A stretch of 64,000 bases of DNA, from positions 3,123,501 to 3,187,500 of the forward strand of contig NC_014923.1 in the NCBI RefSeq assembly GCF_000185905.1, written 5' to 3'. Under the pieces are notes generated by a model, which saw nothing but the letters and a program-made list of their open reading frames with translations, was not told the origin of the DNA and searched no databases. The stretch comes from Mesorhizobium ciceri biovar biserrulae WSM1271. Lineage in GTDB: Bacteria > Pseudomonadota > Alphaproteobacteria > Rhizobiales > Rhizobiaceae. A program made the translations under genes and the position numbers. This document shows, piece by piece, positions 51,621-61,322 of the stretch (positions within the stretch are counted from its first letter, which is position 1; each line of letters opens with the position of its first letter).

Positions 51621-52766
51621 GCCTTCATCCATTCCGATGCCGATGCTGTCCGAGACCTCGGTCAGCCGCTGCCGGCGGGACCACGTCAGCATCTGCTCGG
51701 GGTAGAGCTTCAGCGCTTCCAGCAGGCGGTCGCGCTTGAGCAGGATGTAGTGCGCCTGCACAGTCATGTTCTTGGCGCCATCCCTGGCCATGTCCGTTGC
51801 CGGGCTGACAGATGCCTCCGGCGTCAGCTCGGGGCTGAGCACGGCCCGGTATTCGATGAAGGGAACCACTTCGAAGGTCGACATGGCAAACAGGGCTGTC
51901 CTGCCCCTGGCGGCGAAATTCGCCGGCGCCGAGGCGAGATGCGTCCAGCCGCTTTCGCCCATGGCTGCCTCGGTGAAGGTCGTGCCGGCGTGGACGGTGT
52001 TGGTCATCGTCACCACGCCATTCTGCTTCAGGATCTTCTGGATGCGGATGGTGACCTGATAAGTGTCGTCGCGGCCAAAGACGACCCGGCTTTTCAGGAA
52101 CCGGTTTTCGACATCGATCAGCGGCGGATTGAGGAAACGCAAGCCGAACGCCGATTCGGAAATACCGTGGGTGTTGACGCTCACCTGATGCGCTTCGATA
52201 CCGGCCTCGTACAGCGCGCGCTTGCCGATGATGGTCTGGGCGGTGAACTGATCGCACCAGAGGATGGCGCCGTGGCCGCGCTGCAAGGCCGACCGCAGCC
52301 CCGCCAGCCCTTCCAGCCGGATCATCGGCGACCAGCGGCCGGCCACCAGATGAGCGGCGAGCTGCAAGCGGCGGCGGTGGCGCGCTGCCAGCAATCCCTC
52401 GAACAGCTTGCGTGCATCGATACCATCGCCCAGCACCGCGAGCGTGGCGGCAGCGTAGGCCGGGAATTCCTTGCGCATATGGCGCTTGAGGCGAAACCTC
52501 GATATGCGGCCGCAGATCGGCGCCCACCACCGCACCGGCAGTGCCGCCGCCACCACGAGATAGAAGATAGACAGCAGGCCTTCGCGAAGATCCTTGTTGG
52601 AAAAACGGCGAAGCCGGCCAGGGCGAACCAGCTTGCGGCTGAAGAAGCGCACATCCTCCGCCCGTTCCGGGACGAAGACGTCGGCGATGATTTCAGTGCG
52701 GAAACTGGCTGCCGACGGCAGCTTGCGGGCGGCCTTGCGGGATTTTGCTAACCACCACAGCCTCAT
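51615..52766 (-). CDS. Acyltransferase-like protein (LpxL-type fold suspected)
   Basis: A 383-residue protein with one hydrophobic segment (SIFYLVVAAALPVRWWAPI, near residues 58-76). The stretch GHGAILWCDQFTAQ resembles the acyltransferase motif 1 region of LpxL-type lipid A acyltransferases (ILxxxHxGNxE), but with Asp-Gln where the catalytic His is expected. LASAPANFAARGRTALFAMSTFEVVPFIEY resembles their later motifs. Start chosen at ATG 52766 (MRLWWLAKS), since the upstream open frame reads as non-coding. The assignment is tentative; no lipid genes are adjacent. Ends convergently with gluconokinase. Confidence 0.5.
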   Translation of the reverse strand: MRLWWLAKSRKAARKLPSAASFRTEIIADVFVPERAEDVRFFSRKLVRPGRLRRFSNKDLREGLLSIFYLVVAAALPVRWWAPICGRISRFRLKRHMRKEFPAYAAATLAVLGDGIDARKLFEGLLAARHRRRLQLAAHLVAGRWSPMIRLEGLAGLRSALQRGHGAILWCDQFTAQTIIGKRALYEAGIEAHQVSVNTHGISESAFGLRFLNPPLIDVENRFLKSRVVFGRDDTYQVTIRIQKILKQNGVVTMTNTVHAGTTFTEAAMGESGWTHLASAPANFAARGRTALFAMSTFEVVPFIEYRAVLSPELTPEASVSPATDMARDGAKNMTVQAHYILLKRDRLLEALKLYPEQMLTWSRRQRLTEVSDSIGIGMDEGS

Positions 52767-52930
52767 CGGTCCAGCCCGTTCTTCGAACCCCGCTTTACTG
52801 CGTCGGCTTGGGCCGTGCAAGGTGGTGTCCGTGCTCGAGACTTCTGCAAATTTCGCTTGCCCTAGACTTAAGATAAGCGCGCCGCTTACGAAGTGTTGAT
52901 TTCGAGGGCAGGACGAAGATAGTCGTATCG

Positions 52931-53834
52931 CTATTCCATATATGGCATCAGCACATCTTCGATCCATTTCATGAACGCGCGGACTCGGCGCGATAGATTG
53001 CTCCGATGTGCGACGACGAGGGACACGGCGAGCGGCCGGCGACGAAAATCGGGTAGGATCTCGACAAGCGCTCCACTCTCCAAGTATCGGCCAATGCCCA
53101 AGAGTGGCGCCTGGATCAGGCCAAGGCCGGCGAGGGCCGCTGCTTCGTAGATCTGTGCGCTGTTGACGTGTAGCGCACCTGGCAACTGAAGCGTCGCGTA
53201 GCTGTCGCCGTCCGGATATTCCCATCCATAGGGTCGCGCGCCCAGCAGCGTCGAAAAATGAATTGCCCTATGTTCCTGACGCTGGAGATCTTCCAGCGAT
53301 CGAGGCACGCCATGGCGCGCCAGATAGGCGGGACTAGCTGCGTTGGCCATGCGCAACAGGCCCAACGGGCGGGCAATCAGGGTCTCGTCGCGAATGGGTC
53401 CAAGCCGCAATACACAATCGAACCCCTCTTGAACCAGATCGACTTGCCGATCCGTACTCGACACCTCCAGCTCCAACTCGGGGTGAGCCGCCATGAAATC
53501 CGGCAAAGCCGGTACGATCGTTGTGCGCGCCACTTCGGTCGGAAGGTCGACCCGCAAACGGCCGCGAAGTGCCACGCGGTCGCCTGCGAACATCGAGTGC
53601 AAATCATCGACTTCAGCAAGCAGATCGCGGGCGCGGGCATGAATCGCGTCCGTCCTCCGTCAACCGCACGCTGCGCGTCGTCCGGTGCAGAAGCCTGACA
53701 CCCACATCTTCTTCCAGCTTGCGGACCGCCGTTGAGGCTCTCCCCTTTTGGATGCCCAGGCTATCGGCCGCGCGGGTGAAGCTCCCCATTTCCGCGACCG
53801 TTGTGAAAATGAGGATGGGTTCGAGATTCTGCAT
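52931..53834 (-). pseudogene. LysR-family regulator gene with a frameshift
   Basis: The N-terminal winged helix from ATG 53834 (MQNLEPILIFTTVAEMGSFTRAADSLGIQKGRASTAVRKLEEDVGVRLLHRTTRSVRLTEDGRD) runs off frame near 53637-53642. The dimerisation helix and effector domain continue in another frame (HARARDLLAEVDDLHSMF..RLRVDLPTEVART) to the stop at 52931. Adding two bases, giving GRDxHARARD, restores a protein of 301 residues, the normal LysR length. The effector domain is complete to SRRVRAFMKWIEDVLMP. Probably a recent inactivation or a sequencing error. Divergent from the DoxX-like gene, its likely target. Confidence 0.82.
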
Positions 53835-53952
53835 TTTCGTGCCTCGGATTGTTCCCCAAAAAGAGAACAGTTGGTTCATTTTCTCGGCATTTATCACAGT
53901 TGAGAGGCACAGTAAGCTTCGAATATGGGATCTCCCCATCGGAGAATGACAA

Positions 53953-54375
53953 GTGTCCGAAACTGTGAACCTGCATCAGACACCGGAAACTATGACCTTG
54001 CATCGCGCCCTGTGGGCCGGCCGGATCATGAGCGCGTTTGTCGTCATCGCCCTGACGGCAGATGGCACTGTTCAGCTTTTCGCGCCGGCACAGATCGCCA
54101 GCATGTTGCAGGAAACCGGGTTTGCGATGGACCTGACCCGTGTCGTGGGTCCGATCATCCTCGCCTGCGCCATCCTCTACGCCATCCCGGTCACCGCCGT
54201 CCTCGGCGCGATCCTGGTGACGGGCTTTTTGGGAGGTGCCATCTGCGCCCATCTGCGCATCGGTGAGTTGGGGTCGCCGCCGGAAATCATCTCCCTGCTT
54301 CTGGGCGCGATGACCTGGGGCGGCCTCTATCTCCGCGATCCCCGTATCCGGGCCATTCTGCCGCTCATCCATTGA
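53953..54375 (+). CDS. DoxX-like (DoxX_2) membrane protein
   Basis: A 140-residue protein with four hydrophobic helices, near residues 20-40, 62-82, 83-103 and 108-128, the DoxX-like arrangement. AWSGRI-type WAGRIMSAFVVI opens helix 1. Start GTG 53953 has GGAGAA upstream; a later ATG (MTLHRAL) is possible. It is followed by the NmrA-like gene and divergent from the frameshifted LysR gene. LysR-DoxX-NmrA sets are common stress or quinone-metabolism units. The function is unknown. Confidence 0.72.
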   Translation: MSETVNLHQTPETMTLHRALWAGRIMSAFVVIALTADGTVQLFAPAQIASMLQETGFAMDLTRVVGPIILACAILYAIPVTAVLGAILVTGFLGGAICAHLRIGELGSPPEIISLLLGAMTWGGLYLRDPRIRAILPLIH

Positions 54376-54417
54376 ACCAACAGGGGCAGCTCTGTCCCCC
54401 GACATCAGGAGAAACAC

Positions 54418-55287
54418 ATGTTCCTAGTAATGGGAATCACGGGAAAAGTTGGCGGCGCAACGGCAGAGCATCTGCTGGCGCACGGCAACGAGGTACGCGC
54501 ACTCGTCCGCAATCGCGACAAGGCGGCCAATTGGGCGAACCAGGGCGTGGAACTGGTAGACGGCGACTGGAATGATTCGGCAGCCATCGAGCGAGCCCTC
54601 AAAGGCGTCGAAGGCGCGTTCGTCATGTTGCCCCCTGTCTGGGCGCCGTCGCCCGATTACAAAGAAGCGAGGAGCGTGATTGCTAGCTATGTCGAGGCTC
54701 TGACCAAGGCAGCGCCGCCGCGAGTGGTTGCGCTTTCGTCGATGGGTGCGAACCGAACAAGCGGGCACGGGGTGATCGCGGCCTTGTCGCTTCTGGAGCA
54801 AGGGTTTCGCGGCCTGACATCGCCAACCGCATTTGTGCGCGCGGGGGGATTCTTCGAAAATTTCCTCTACGGCTTGCAGGTCGCGCAGGGCGGAATGCTG
54901 CCGGTCTACTACAATCCGACAAACCGGAAATCGACCATGGTTGCGACGAACGACATCGGCGCAGAGGTCGCAACCCTTTTGACCGGGTCGACGTGGTCAG
55001 GGCAGCGCATCGTCGAGATAGGTTCGATGGTCACCGCGGATGAAGTCGCGGAGCAGTTGGGTGAAGTCCTGAATCTCGCCGTGAAAGCCTTTGCAATTCC
55101 GCGTGCGGGGTGGGCGGAAGCGTTCGAGCAATTCGGCATCCCGAAGGGGCACTCCGGACCTGCCGAAGAAATGTTCGAGGCCGTGAATGCGGGATGGATG
55201 GACCTCGGTGTGGCGGGTACGGAGCACGTAGCGGGTACGACGTCCGCACGCGCTGTATTCGAGGCTGCGTCTAATGTGAACGGATAG
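54418..55287 (+). CDS. NmrA-like NAD(P)-binding protein (atypical SDR)
   Basis: A 289-residue Rossmann protein: VMGITGKVGGATAEHLLAHGNEVRALVRN (N-terminal cofactor motif, residues 4-32) and VVALSSMGANRTSG near 103-117. The catalytic Tyr-Lys pair of classical SDRs is absent, as in NmrA/HSCARG and quinone-reductase-like members. The ATG at 54418 follows AGGAGAAA. The pattern KAGGFFENFLYGL-like (VRAGGFFENFLYGLQ) is typical. It lies 42 bases after the DoxX-like gene. Substrate probably a small quinone or redox signal. Confidence 0.82.
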   Translation: MFLVMGITGKVGGATAEHLLAHGNEVRALVRNRDKAANWANQGVELVDGDWNDSAAIERALKGVEGAFVMLPPVWAPSPDYKEARSVIASYVEALTKAAPPRVVALSSMGANRTSGHGVIAALSLLEQGFRGLTSPTAFVRAGGFFENFLYGLQVAQGGMLPVYYNPTNRKSTMVATNDIGAEVATLLTGSTWSGQRIVEIGSMVTADEVAEQLGEVLNLAVKAFAIPRAGWAEAFEQFGIPKGHSGPAEEMFEAVNAGWMDLGVAGTEHVAGTTSARAVFEAASNVNG

Positions 55288-55401
55288 GCCAAAACTGCAT
55301 GAGGTTCTCCGTGATTTCGAGCTTCGCAACCCGAGATTTGGAGAACCTCTCCTTCAATGCAGGAATCTCTATCTGAACGCGATCGGCTTGAAGTCGGTGG
55401 T

Positions 55402-55851
55402 TTAGATCTGCGACGTCAGCTCGACCGGAAAATCGTCATTGTCGGCATCGCGCATGGCGGCGAGGCTGCGATTATCCAGCACTTCGGCGATTGCCTGCCG
55501 CACCTCCAGCATCATGTGGCGGACCTGGCAGGTCGCCTCGTCGCAATCCTCGCAGCGTTGATACTGCGTGCGGCTGGCGCAAGGGATTGGCGCCAGCGGC
55601 CCGTCAAGCACGCGCACGACATGGCCGATCTTGATTTCGGAGGCCGGCCGGGCAAGGCGGTAGCCGCCTTCCTTGCCTTTGCGGCTCTGGACGAAGCCGG
55701 CATTGCGCAACTCACCCAGAATGGCATCGAGGAATTTCTTCGGGATGTTGTTCGCCACAGCGATGTCATTGACGAAGGCCAATTGGCCGGCCGGCAGGCC
55801 AGACAGATGCACGAGGGCCTTGAGGCCGTATTTGCCTTTTTTTGTCAGCAT
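55402..55851 (-). CDS. Rrf2-family transcriptional regulator
   Basis: A 149-residue winged-helix regulator: MLTKKGKYGLKALVHLSGL, IPKKFLDAILGELRNAGFVQSRKGKEGGYRLARP (recognition helix and wing, residues 37-70). It has Cys residues CASRTQYQRCEDCDEATC (near 93-110), which could bind a metal or cluster as in IscR/NsrR/RirA, though their spacing differs from IscR. Start ATG 55851 (MLTKKGKYGL) fixed by homology. It is downstream of the sulfate-transport genes and in the same orientation. It may control sulfur uptake, as CymR does in Firmicutes, but that is an inference. Confidence 0.84.
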   Translation of the reverse strand: MLTKKGKYGLKALVHLSGLPAGQLAFVNDIAVANNIPKKFLDAILGELRNAGFVQSRKGKEGGYRLARPASEIKIGHVVRVLDGPLAPIPCASRTQYQRCEDCDEATCQVRHMMLEVRQAIAEVLDNRSLAAMRDADNDDFPVELTSQI

Positions 55852-55935
55852 GCGCAGATCAACCCATAAAAGCCCCAACCACTCGCATCTGGCGACTGTT
55901 TGTGTGCAAATAATGACGTCTTCGCCGCGCGATGA

Positions 55936-55949
55936 TGTTTCGCGAAACA
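55936..55949. promoter_or_regulatory. Perfect palindrome upstream of the Rrf2 gene
   Basis: TGTTTCGCGAAACA, a perfect 14-bp palindrome 85-98 bases before ATG 55851; possible autoregulatory site. The protein that binds it is unknown. Confidence 0.4.
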
Positions 55950-56011
55950 GCCACCAAATTGCACGTTAGGCATAAACGCGTTGATTCTTTGTAACGTTTT
56001 GCACTGAGAAC

Positions 56012-56040
56012 GCGGATATTCCGCTGATAACCAGGTTATC
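56012..56040. promoter_or_regulatory. Two adjacent perfect palindromes upstream of the Rrf2 gene
   Basis: GCGGATATTCCGC (56012-56024) and GATAACCAGGTTATC (56026-56040) are separated by one base. Both lie between the Rrf2 gene and the terminator of the binding-protein gene. Possible operators. Confidence 0.4.
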
Positions 56041-56052
56041 GGCGTTCAAAAA

Positions 56053-56084
56053 CGAAAAAAGCCGGCAGCGCGCCGGCTTTTTCG
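56053..56084 (-). terminator. Rho-independent terminator of the sulfate-binding-protein gene
   Basis: On the minus strand a GCCGGC/GCCGGC stem with short GCGCT loop, extended by A-U pairs, is followed by six Ts. It is read from the upstream binding-protein gene (56108-57094). The symmetric A-run would also allow plus-strand termination. Confidence 0.85.
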
Positions 56085-56107
56085 TCTGCTGTGCAGGTAT
56101 CGCTGCC

Positions 56108-57094
56108 TCAGCGGCTGCCGTAGGTCTGGTCGAGCAGGCCGCCGGCGGCGAAATGCTCTTTCTGCACCTTGTCCCAGCCGCCGAAAACGTCTTCCACCGT
56201 CAGCAGCCGGACATCGGGGAAATCGGCCTTGTATTTCGCCGCCACAGCGGCGTCGCGGGCTCTGAGGCCGTTGCGGGCGGCGATGTCCTGGCCCTCCGGT
56301 GTGTAGAGGAAGTCGAGATAGGTCTTGGCCAGATCGCGCGTGCCGTGATCGTCGGCAACCTTGTCGACGATGGCGACCGGGAATTCGGCCAGCAGGCTGA
56401 CCGAAGGCGTAACCTGCTCGAACTTGTCGTCGCCATACTCCTTGCGGATGCCGCGCGTCTCCGACTCGAAGGTGATCAGCACATCACCGATCTCGCGCTG
56501 CACGAAGGTGGTGGTCGCGGCGCGGCCGCCGGTGTCGAAGATCGGCACGTTGTTGAACAGCTTGGTGATGAACTCTTTCACCTTGGCGTCGTCGCCCTTG
56601 AAGGCTTCCTTGGCGTAGGCGGTGGCCGCCAGATAGGTGTAGCGCGCATTGCCGGATGTTTTCGGGTTTGGGAAGATCACCTGCACGTCGTCGCGCACGA
56701 GATCGTTCCAGTCCTTGATGTGCTTGGGGTTGCCCGCGCGGACAAGGAACGAAGGCAGAGAATAGAAGGGCGAGGCATTGTCAGGGAAATCCTTCTGCCA
56801 GTCGGCCGAGACGAGGCCCTTCTTGACCAGGAAGTCGATGTCGATGACCTGGTTGAAGGTAACAACGTCGGCGCCAAGGCCCTCGGCGATGGCGCGTGCC
56901 TGCGCCGAAGTGCCGGCATGCGACTGGTCGACGGTGACGCCCGGATGCTGGGCGATGAAAGCCTTGTTGACCTGCACGAACAGTTCGCGGCCGACATCAT
57001 AGGATGCGTTGAGCAGTTTGTCGGCCGACCAGGCTTGGGAGGATGCAAGGAACAGGCCGGCGACGGTGGCAAGCCCGAGGAAAAATCGTTTCAT
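56108..57094 (-). CDS. Sulfate/thiosulfate ABC transporter, periplasmic binding protein
   Basis: A 328-residue binding protein of the Sbp/CysP family. The signal peptide is KRFFLGLATVAGLFLASSQAWSA (cleavage near 23-24). The family entry LNASYDVGRELF matches the canonical N-terminus; then QSHAGTSAQARAI, IFPNPKTSGNARYTYLAA and TFESETRGI follow. Anion-site Ser/Gly residues lie in the SGNAR loop. It lies 371 bases downstream of the ATPase gene, on its own transcript, with a terminator 23 bases after its stop. It may serve as a second, perhaps sulfate- or sulfonate-specific, receptor for the same transporter. Confidence 0.88.
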   Translation of the reverse strand: MKRFFLGLATVAGLFLASSQAWSADKLLNASYDVGRELFVQVNKAFIAQHPGVTVDQSHAGTSAQARAIAEGLGADVVTFNQVIDIDFLVKKGLVSADWQKDFPDNASPFYSLPSFLVRAGNPKHIKDWNDLVRDDVQVIFPNPKTSGNARYTYLAATAYAKEAFKGDDAKVKEFITKLFNNVPIFDTGGRAATTTFVQREIGDVLITFESETRGIRKEYGDDKFEQVTPSVSLLAEFPVAIVDKVADDHGTRDLAKTYLDFLYTPEGQDIAARNGLRARDAAVAAKYKADFPDVRLLTVEDVFGGWDKVQKEHFAAGGLLDQTYGSR

Positions 57095-57465
57095 GAAAAC
57101 AGGCTCCGATGCAATGCGTTGATGGTCGGACCATAGCCGTGACGTATCATGCGCGACGAGGCATGCGCTGTCGGTTCGCGCCCTCGTCGTGGGAAAATAT
57201 ATCGCCTAAGTTGGCACCTGTTGGAATTCTGTTCCAGGAGATGGCTACCTTCGTCGGAGTTTTTCTGCGCCTTGTTTGCGGTGCTGCATGGCATATACAA
57301 AAGGCAGATACAAACAGCTGCCGCCATGCCCCAGAACCGTCATTCAACAACGCCGCCCAAGGAGGCGAAGCTGTTTCGCAACAACCGCAGCCCAACACGG
57401 GAGAGTTCACCCGGATCAGGAATCTGAAGGTCGAAAACTGGTTGGCGTAGCGCTTGAGCCGAGAA
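57095..57465. other. Gene-free interval upstream of the second sulfate-binding protein
   Basis: 371 bases with no supported gene; small open frames here are poor. The palindrome ATGGTCGGACCAT (57122-57134) lies 28 bases before the binding-protein ATG and may be an operator. The rest shows no repeat or hairpin that I can support. The minus-strand promoter of the binding-protein gene is presumably here. Confidence 0.5.
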
Positions 57466-58506
57466 TCAAGCCGCCGGAAAAAGCTTCCAGCGGCCGGGGC
57501 GGAACGCCACCCGGCTTTTTTGCGCCGCGGGATGATCGACCGGCAACTCGATTTCGACCCGCTGACGCTCACCACCGATTTCAAGCTCGACCCGGCGCGT
57601 GCCGGCGACGCGCCGGCTGGCGGCGACCGTGCCGGCGATGCAGCCGCTGCAGCCGTCCAGCAATTCGACATCGTGCGGGCGGAAGTAGAGCGTCGCATCG
57701 CCCGAGGGCTCGTTGGGCGCGGCAAGCCCGATCGGACGGTCGGCGAGCCAGATCTCGCCATTCTCGACTTTGACGGGAAGCGAGCTCGATTCACCGATGA
57801 AGCCGTAGACGAAGGGCGAGTTCGGCGTGTCGTAGATGTCGTCGGCGGTGCCGACCTGCTCGATGCGACCCTGGCTCATCACCACGACGCGGTCGGCAAG
57901 CTCCAGCGCCTCTTCCTGGTCGTGGGTGACGAAGACGGTGGTGTGGCCGGTGGCGTCATGGATTTCGCGCAGCCAGCGGCGCAATTCCCGGCGCACCTGC
58001 GCGTCAAGCGCGCCGAACGGTTCGTCGAGCAGCAGCACCTTGGGTTCGATGGCCATGGCCCGCGCCAGCGCCACGCGCTGCCGCTGGCCGCCGGAAAGCT
58101 GCGCCGGATAGCGCTTTTCCAGCCCCGACAGCTGGACAAGGTCCAGAAGCTCGGAGGCGCGGCGGCGGATCTCCTGCGCCGGGGGGCGCGACGGCCCGTG
58201 CCGGACCTTCAGGCCGAAGCCGATATTGTCGGCCACCGTCATGTGCCGGAACAGCGCATAGTGCTGGAAGACAAAGCCGACATTGCGATCCTGGATCGAC
58301 TTGTGCGAGGCGTCCTCGTCGCCGAAGAAGATGTTTCCGCGCGTCGGCCGCTCCAGTCCGGCGATCAGCCTGAGCAGCGTCGTCTTGCCGGAGCCGGACG
58401 GCCCCAGCAACGCGATCAGTTCGCCCGACTTGATATCGAGCGACACGTCGTGGAGGGCCGGAAACCGGTCAAACTCCTTGCGCACGTTGGCAACGCGAAC
58501 TTCCAT
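57466..58506 (-). CDS. cysA: Sulfate/thiosulfate ABC transporter ATPase
   Basis: A 346-residue ATPase: Walker A GPSGSGKTT (36-44), Q-loop VFQHYALF, signature LSGGQRQR, Walker B LLLDEPFGALD and H-loop VTHDQEEALEL; the TOBE-like regulatory domain is at about 238-346 with LYFRPHDVELLD. Length and motifs are typical of CysA. It is the fourth gene of the operon after two permeases; cysW ends 13 bases upstream of its ATG. It energises sulfate import. Confidence 0.93.
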   Translation of the reverse strand: MEVRVANVRKEFDRFPALHDVSLDIKSGELIALLGPSGSGKTTLLRLIAGLERPTRGNIFFGDEDASHKSIQDRNVGFVFQHYALFRHMTVADNIGFGLKVRHGPSRPPAQEIRRRASELLDLVQLSGLEKRYPAQLSGGQRQRVALARAMAIEPKVLLLDEPFGALDAQVRRELRRWLREIHDATGHTTVFVTHDQEEALELADRVVVMSQGRIEQVGTADDIYDTPNSPFVYGFIGESSSLPVKVENGEIWLADRPIGLAAPNEPSGDATLYFRPHDVELLDGCSGCIAGTVAASRRVAGTRRVELEIGGERQRVEIELPVDHPAAQKSRVAFRPGRWKLFPAA

Positions 58507-58519
58507 GCAAATCCCTCTG

Positions 58520-59404
58520 TCAGTGTCCGCGCGTCGCGGCGATCTCGGCGCCGTAGCGCATCTCGAGAAGTGTTTTCAAGACCAGCGTGACGAGCGCCAG
58601 GCCCGCAAGCAATGAAGCGACGGCGAAGGCGCCGACGGCGTTGTACTCGTTATAGAGGATTTCGACATGCAGCGGCATGGTGTTGGTCAGGCCGCGTATA
58701 TGGCCCGACACCACCGAGACCGCGCCGAACTCGCCCATGGCGCGCGCATTGCACAGGAGCACGCCGTAGAGCAGCCCCCATTTGACGTTGGGCAAGGTCA
58801 CGTACCAGAAGGTCTGCCAACCATTGGCGCCAAGCGAAAGCGCTGCCTCCTCGTCGCCATTGCCTTGCTCCTGCATCAGCGGGATCAACTCGCGGGCGAC
58901 GAAGGGGAAGGTGACGAAGATTGTGGCCAGCACGATGCCCGGCACGGCAAACAGGATGACGATGCCATGCGCTTTCAGCCAGGTGCCGAGCAGCCCCTGG
59001 GCGCCGAACAGAAGCACATAGACGAGGCCCGATATGACCGGGGAGACCGAGAAGGGAAGGTCGATCAGCGTGGTCAGGAAGGCCTTGCCCTTGAACTCGA
59101 ACTTGGCGATCGCCCAGGCGGCGGAGATGCCGAACACAATGTTGAGCGGTACCGAGATCGCGGCGACCAGCAGCGTCAGCCGGATCGCCGAGCGTGTGTC
59201 GGGATTGCCGAGCGCTTCGGTGTAGGCACCGATGCCCTTGGCGAAGGCTTCGTTGAAGACGATGATCAGCGGCAAGAGCAGAAAAATGCCGAGGAAGGCA
59301 AAGGCGACGGCCATCAGGGCCAGGCGCGCCGGGCGGCTTTCCGTGACCGCCGCCGATTGGCTTTCATGGTGCGGTTCGTAGGATTTGATCTCCGGATCAG
59401 CCAT
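58520..59404 (-). CDS. cysW: Sulfate ABC transporter permease CysW
   Basis: A 294-residue inner-membrane protein with six hydrophobic segments; the ATPase-contact loop [21 protein letters not shown] is near residues 190-210, and the CysW hallmark [35 protein letters not shown] follows. The ATG at 59404 overlaps cysT by 8 bases (ATGGCTGA); the longer open frame above has no support. It forms the channel with CysT. Confidence 0.92.
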   Translation of the reverse strand: MADPEIKSYEPHHESQSAAVTESRPARLALMAVAFAFLGIFLLLPLIIVFNEAFAKGIGAYTEALGNPDTRSAIRLTLLVAAISVPLNIVFGISAAWAIAKFEFKGKAFLTTLIDLPFSVSPVISGLVYVLLFGAQGLLGTWLKAHGIVILFAVPGIVLATIFVTFPFVARELIPLMQEQGNGDEEAALSLGANGWQTFWYVTLPNVKWGLLYGVLLCNARAMGEFGAVSVVSGHIRGLTNTMPLHVEILYNEYNAVGAFAVASLLAGLALVTLVLKTLLEMRYGAEIAATRGH

Positions 59405-60248
59405 AGCGCTTGCGGCTCCACGACTGTGCGAGATTGACGACCAAAAGCATGATGAATGACAGAGCGAGCATGATCGCCGCAATCGCGGTTGCCGCCGGGT
59501 AATTGTATTCCTCCAGCCGGATGACGATCAGCAGCGGCGCGATCTCTGATTTGTAGGGCAAGTTGCCGGCGATGAAGATGACCGAGCCGTATTCGCCGAC
59601 GCCGCGCGCGAAGGCGAGCGCGAAGCCGGTGACGATGGCCGGCGCCAGGCCCGGAAACAGGATGCGGGTGATGATCTGGAAACGATTGGCGCCAAGGGTG
59701 GCCGCGGCTTCCTCCACTTCCTTGTCGATCTCCTCCATGATCGGCTGCACGGTGCGCACGACGAAGGGCAGGCCGATGAAGATCAACGCGATGACGATAC
59801 CCAGCGGGGTATAGGCGACCTTGATGCCGAGCGGCATCAGCAATTTGCCGATCCAGCCGTTCGGCGCGTAGAGCGTGGTCAGCGCGATGCCGGCCACAGC
59901 CGTCGGCAAGGCGAAGGGCAGATCGACCATGGCATCGACGATGCGGCGGCCGGGGAAGCGGTAACGCACCAGCACCCATGCGACCAGCGTGCCGAAGACG
60001 ACGTTGACAGCAGCCGCGACGAAGGCAGTGCCGAAGCTGATTCTCAGCGCATTGATGGTGCGGCGATCGGTGGCGATCGCCCAGAATTCAGGCCAGCCAA
60101 GGGCGGCCGAGCGCCAGAGCAGCCCGGATAGCGGGATGAGAATGATGAGGGTGAGGTAGGCAAGCGAGAAGCCGAGCGTCAATCCGAAACCCGGAATGAC
60201 GCTCGGCTGCCTGAATCGCCACCCCGCCTGGGCGGGTGCTGTGGTCAT
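59397..60248 (-). CDS. cysT: Sulfate ABC transporter permease CysT
   Basis: A 283-residue permease: six helices, contact loop [23 protein letters not shown] near residues 180-202, and [34 protein letters not shown], the CysT hallmark. It is 21 bases downstream of the first binding-protein gene. Partner of CysW. Confidence 0.93.
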   Translation of the reverse strand: MTTAPAQAGWRFRQPSVIPGFGLTLGFSLAYLTLIILIPLSGLLWRSAALGWPEFWAIATDRRTINALRISFGTAFVAAAVNVVFGTLVAWVLVRYRFPGRRIVDAMVDLPFALPTAVAGIALTTLYAPNGWIGKLLMPLGIKVAYTPLGIVIALIFIGLPFVVRTVQPIMEEIDKEVEEAAATLGANRFQIITRILFPGLAPAIVTGFALAFARGVGEYGSVIFIAGNLPYKSEIAPLLIVIRLEEYNYPAATAIAAIMLALSFIMLLVVNLAQSWSRKRYG

Positions 60249-60269
60249 GTCGTCCTGAATATCGACTGC

Positions 60270-61295
60270 TTACTGGGGCTTGTAGATCTGGTCGAATATA
60301 CCACCATCGCCGAAATGATAAGGCTGTGCTTTTTTCCAGCCACCAAACTGTGGATCGTCGATGGTTACAAGTTTGATCGGCGGCAGCTTGGCGAGGTCCT
60401 CGGCCGGCACCAGATCGGGCTTGGCAGGACGATAATGGTTCTTGGCGATGATCGTCTGCGCTTCCTTGGAGTAGAGCCAGCTCAGATAGGCTTCGGCGAT
60501 CTTGCGCGTGCCCTTGGCATCGACATTGGCGTCGACCACCGCCACCGGCGGTTCTGCCAGGATGGAGGTCGGCGGGTAGACGATGTCGAAATTGTCGGCG
60601 CCGAACTCGTCGAGCGCCAGATAGGCCTCGTTTTCCCAGGCGATAAGCACATCGCCGAGACCCTTTTGCGCGAAGGTCACGGTCGAGCCGCGCGCGCCGG
60701 TGTCGAGCACCGGAGCATTGGCGTAGAGCTTGCCGACGAACTCCTTGGTCTTGGTCTCGTCGCCCCCGTCATTGGCGTTGGCGTAGGCCCATGCGGCGAG
60801 ATAGTTCCAGCGCGCGCCGCCGGACGTCTTGGGATTGGGCGTGATCACCTGGACACCGTCCTTGACGAGGTCGCTCCAGTCGTGAATGCCCTTGGGATTG
60901 CCCTTGCGCACGAGGAAGATGATGGTCGAGGTGTAGGGCGCCGAATTGTTTTCGAATTTGGTGCGCCAGTCCGGATTGATCTTCTTCGACTTCGAGACGA
61001 TGGCATTGATGTCGCCTTCGAGTGCCAGCGTCACCACATCGGCGTCGAGGCCGTCGATCACGGCGCGGGCCTGGGCGCCCGATCCGCCATGCGACTGCTG
61101 GACGGTGACCGTCTCTCCGGTCTCGGCCTTCCAATGGGCGACGAAAGCTTCGTCATAGGCCTTGTAGAGCTCGCGTGTCGGATCGTAGGAGACGTTGAGA
61201 ATGGTGGTATCGGCAAACGCGAAACCGAGCGTGCCGAACTGGACAGATGTGGCGACCAGTGCGCCGAGCAGTTTCCTGAAATGAGGTTTGGTCAT
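60270..61295 (-). CDS. Sulfate ABC transporter, periplasmic sulfate-binding protein
   Basis: A 341-residue binding protein of the Sbp/CysP family, first gene of the cys operon. The signal peptide is [27 protein letters not shown] (cleavage near 28). [51 protein letters not shown] and [15 protein letters not shown] follow. ATG 61295 is fixed by the signal peptide, with GGAGG upstream; the longer frame is not used. It has about half identity by eye to the binding protein at 56108. A palindrome TCTACC-GAATT-GGTAGA lies 28 bases upstream. Confidence 0.92.
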   Translation of the reverse strand: MTKPHFRKLLGALVATSVQFGTLGFAFADTTILNVSYDPTRELYKAYDEAFVAHWKAETGETVTVQQSHGGSGAQARAVIDGLDADVVTLALEGDINAIVSKSKKINPDWRTKFENNSAPYTSTIIFLVRKGNPKGIHDWSDLVKDGVQVITPNPKTSGGARWNYLAAWAYANANDGGDETKTKEFVGKLYANAPVLDTGARGSTVTFAQKGLGDVLIAWENEAYLALDEFGADNFDIVYPPTSILAEPPVAVVDANVDAKGTRKIAEAYLSWLYSKEAQTIIAKNHYRPAKPDLVPAEDLAKLPPIKLVTIDDPQFGGWKKAQPYHFGDGGIFDQIYKPQ

Positions 61296-61322
61296 TTCTG
61301 CCTCCGTTGAACCCGCGCCAAA

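Noticed and set aside
57109..57450. Small plus-strand open frame (113 codons) between the two cys transcripts
   Set aside because: No ribosome site, no family pattern; overlapping small frames on the other strand and frame are equally open.
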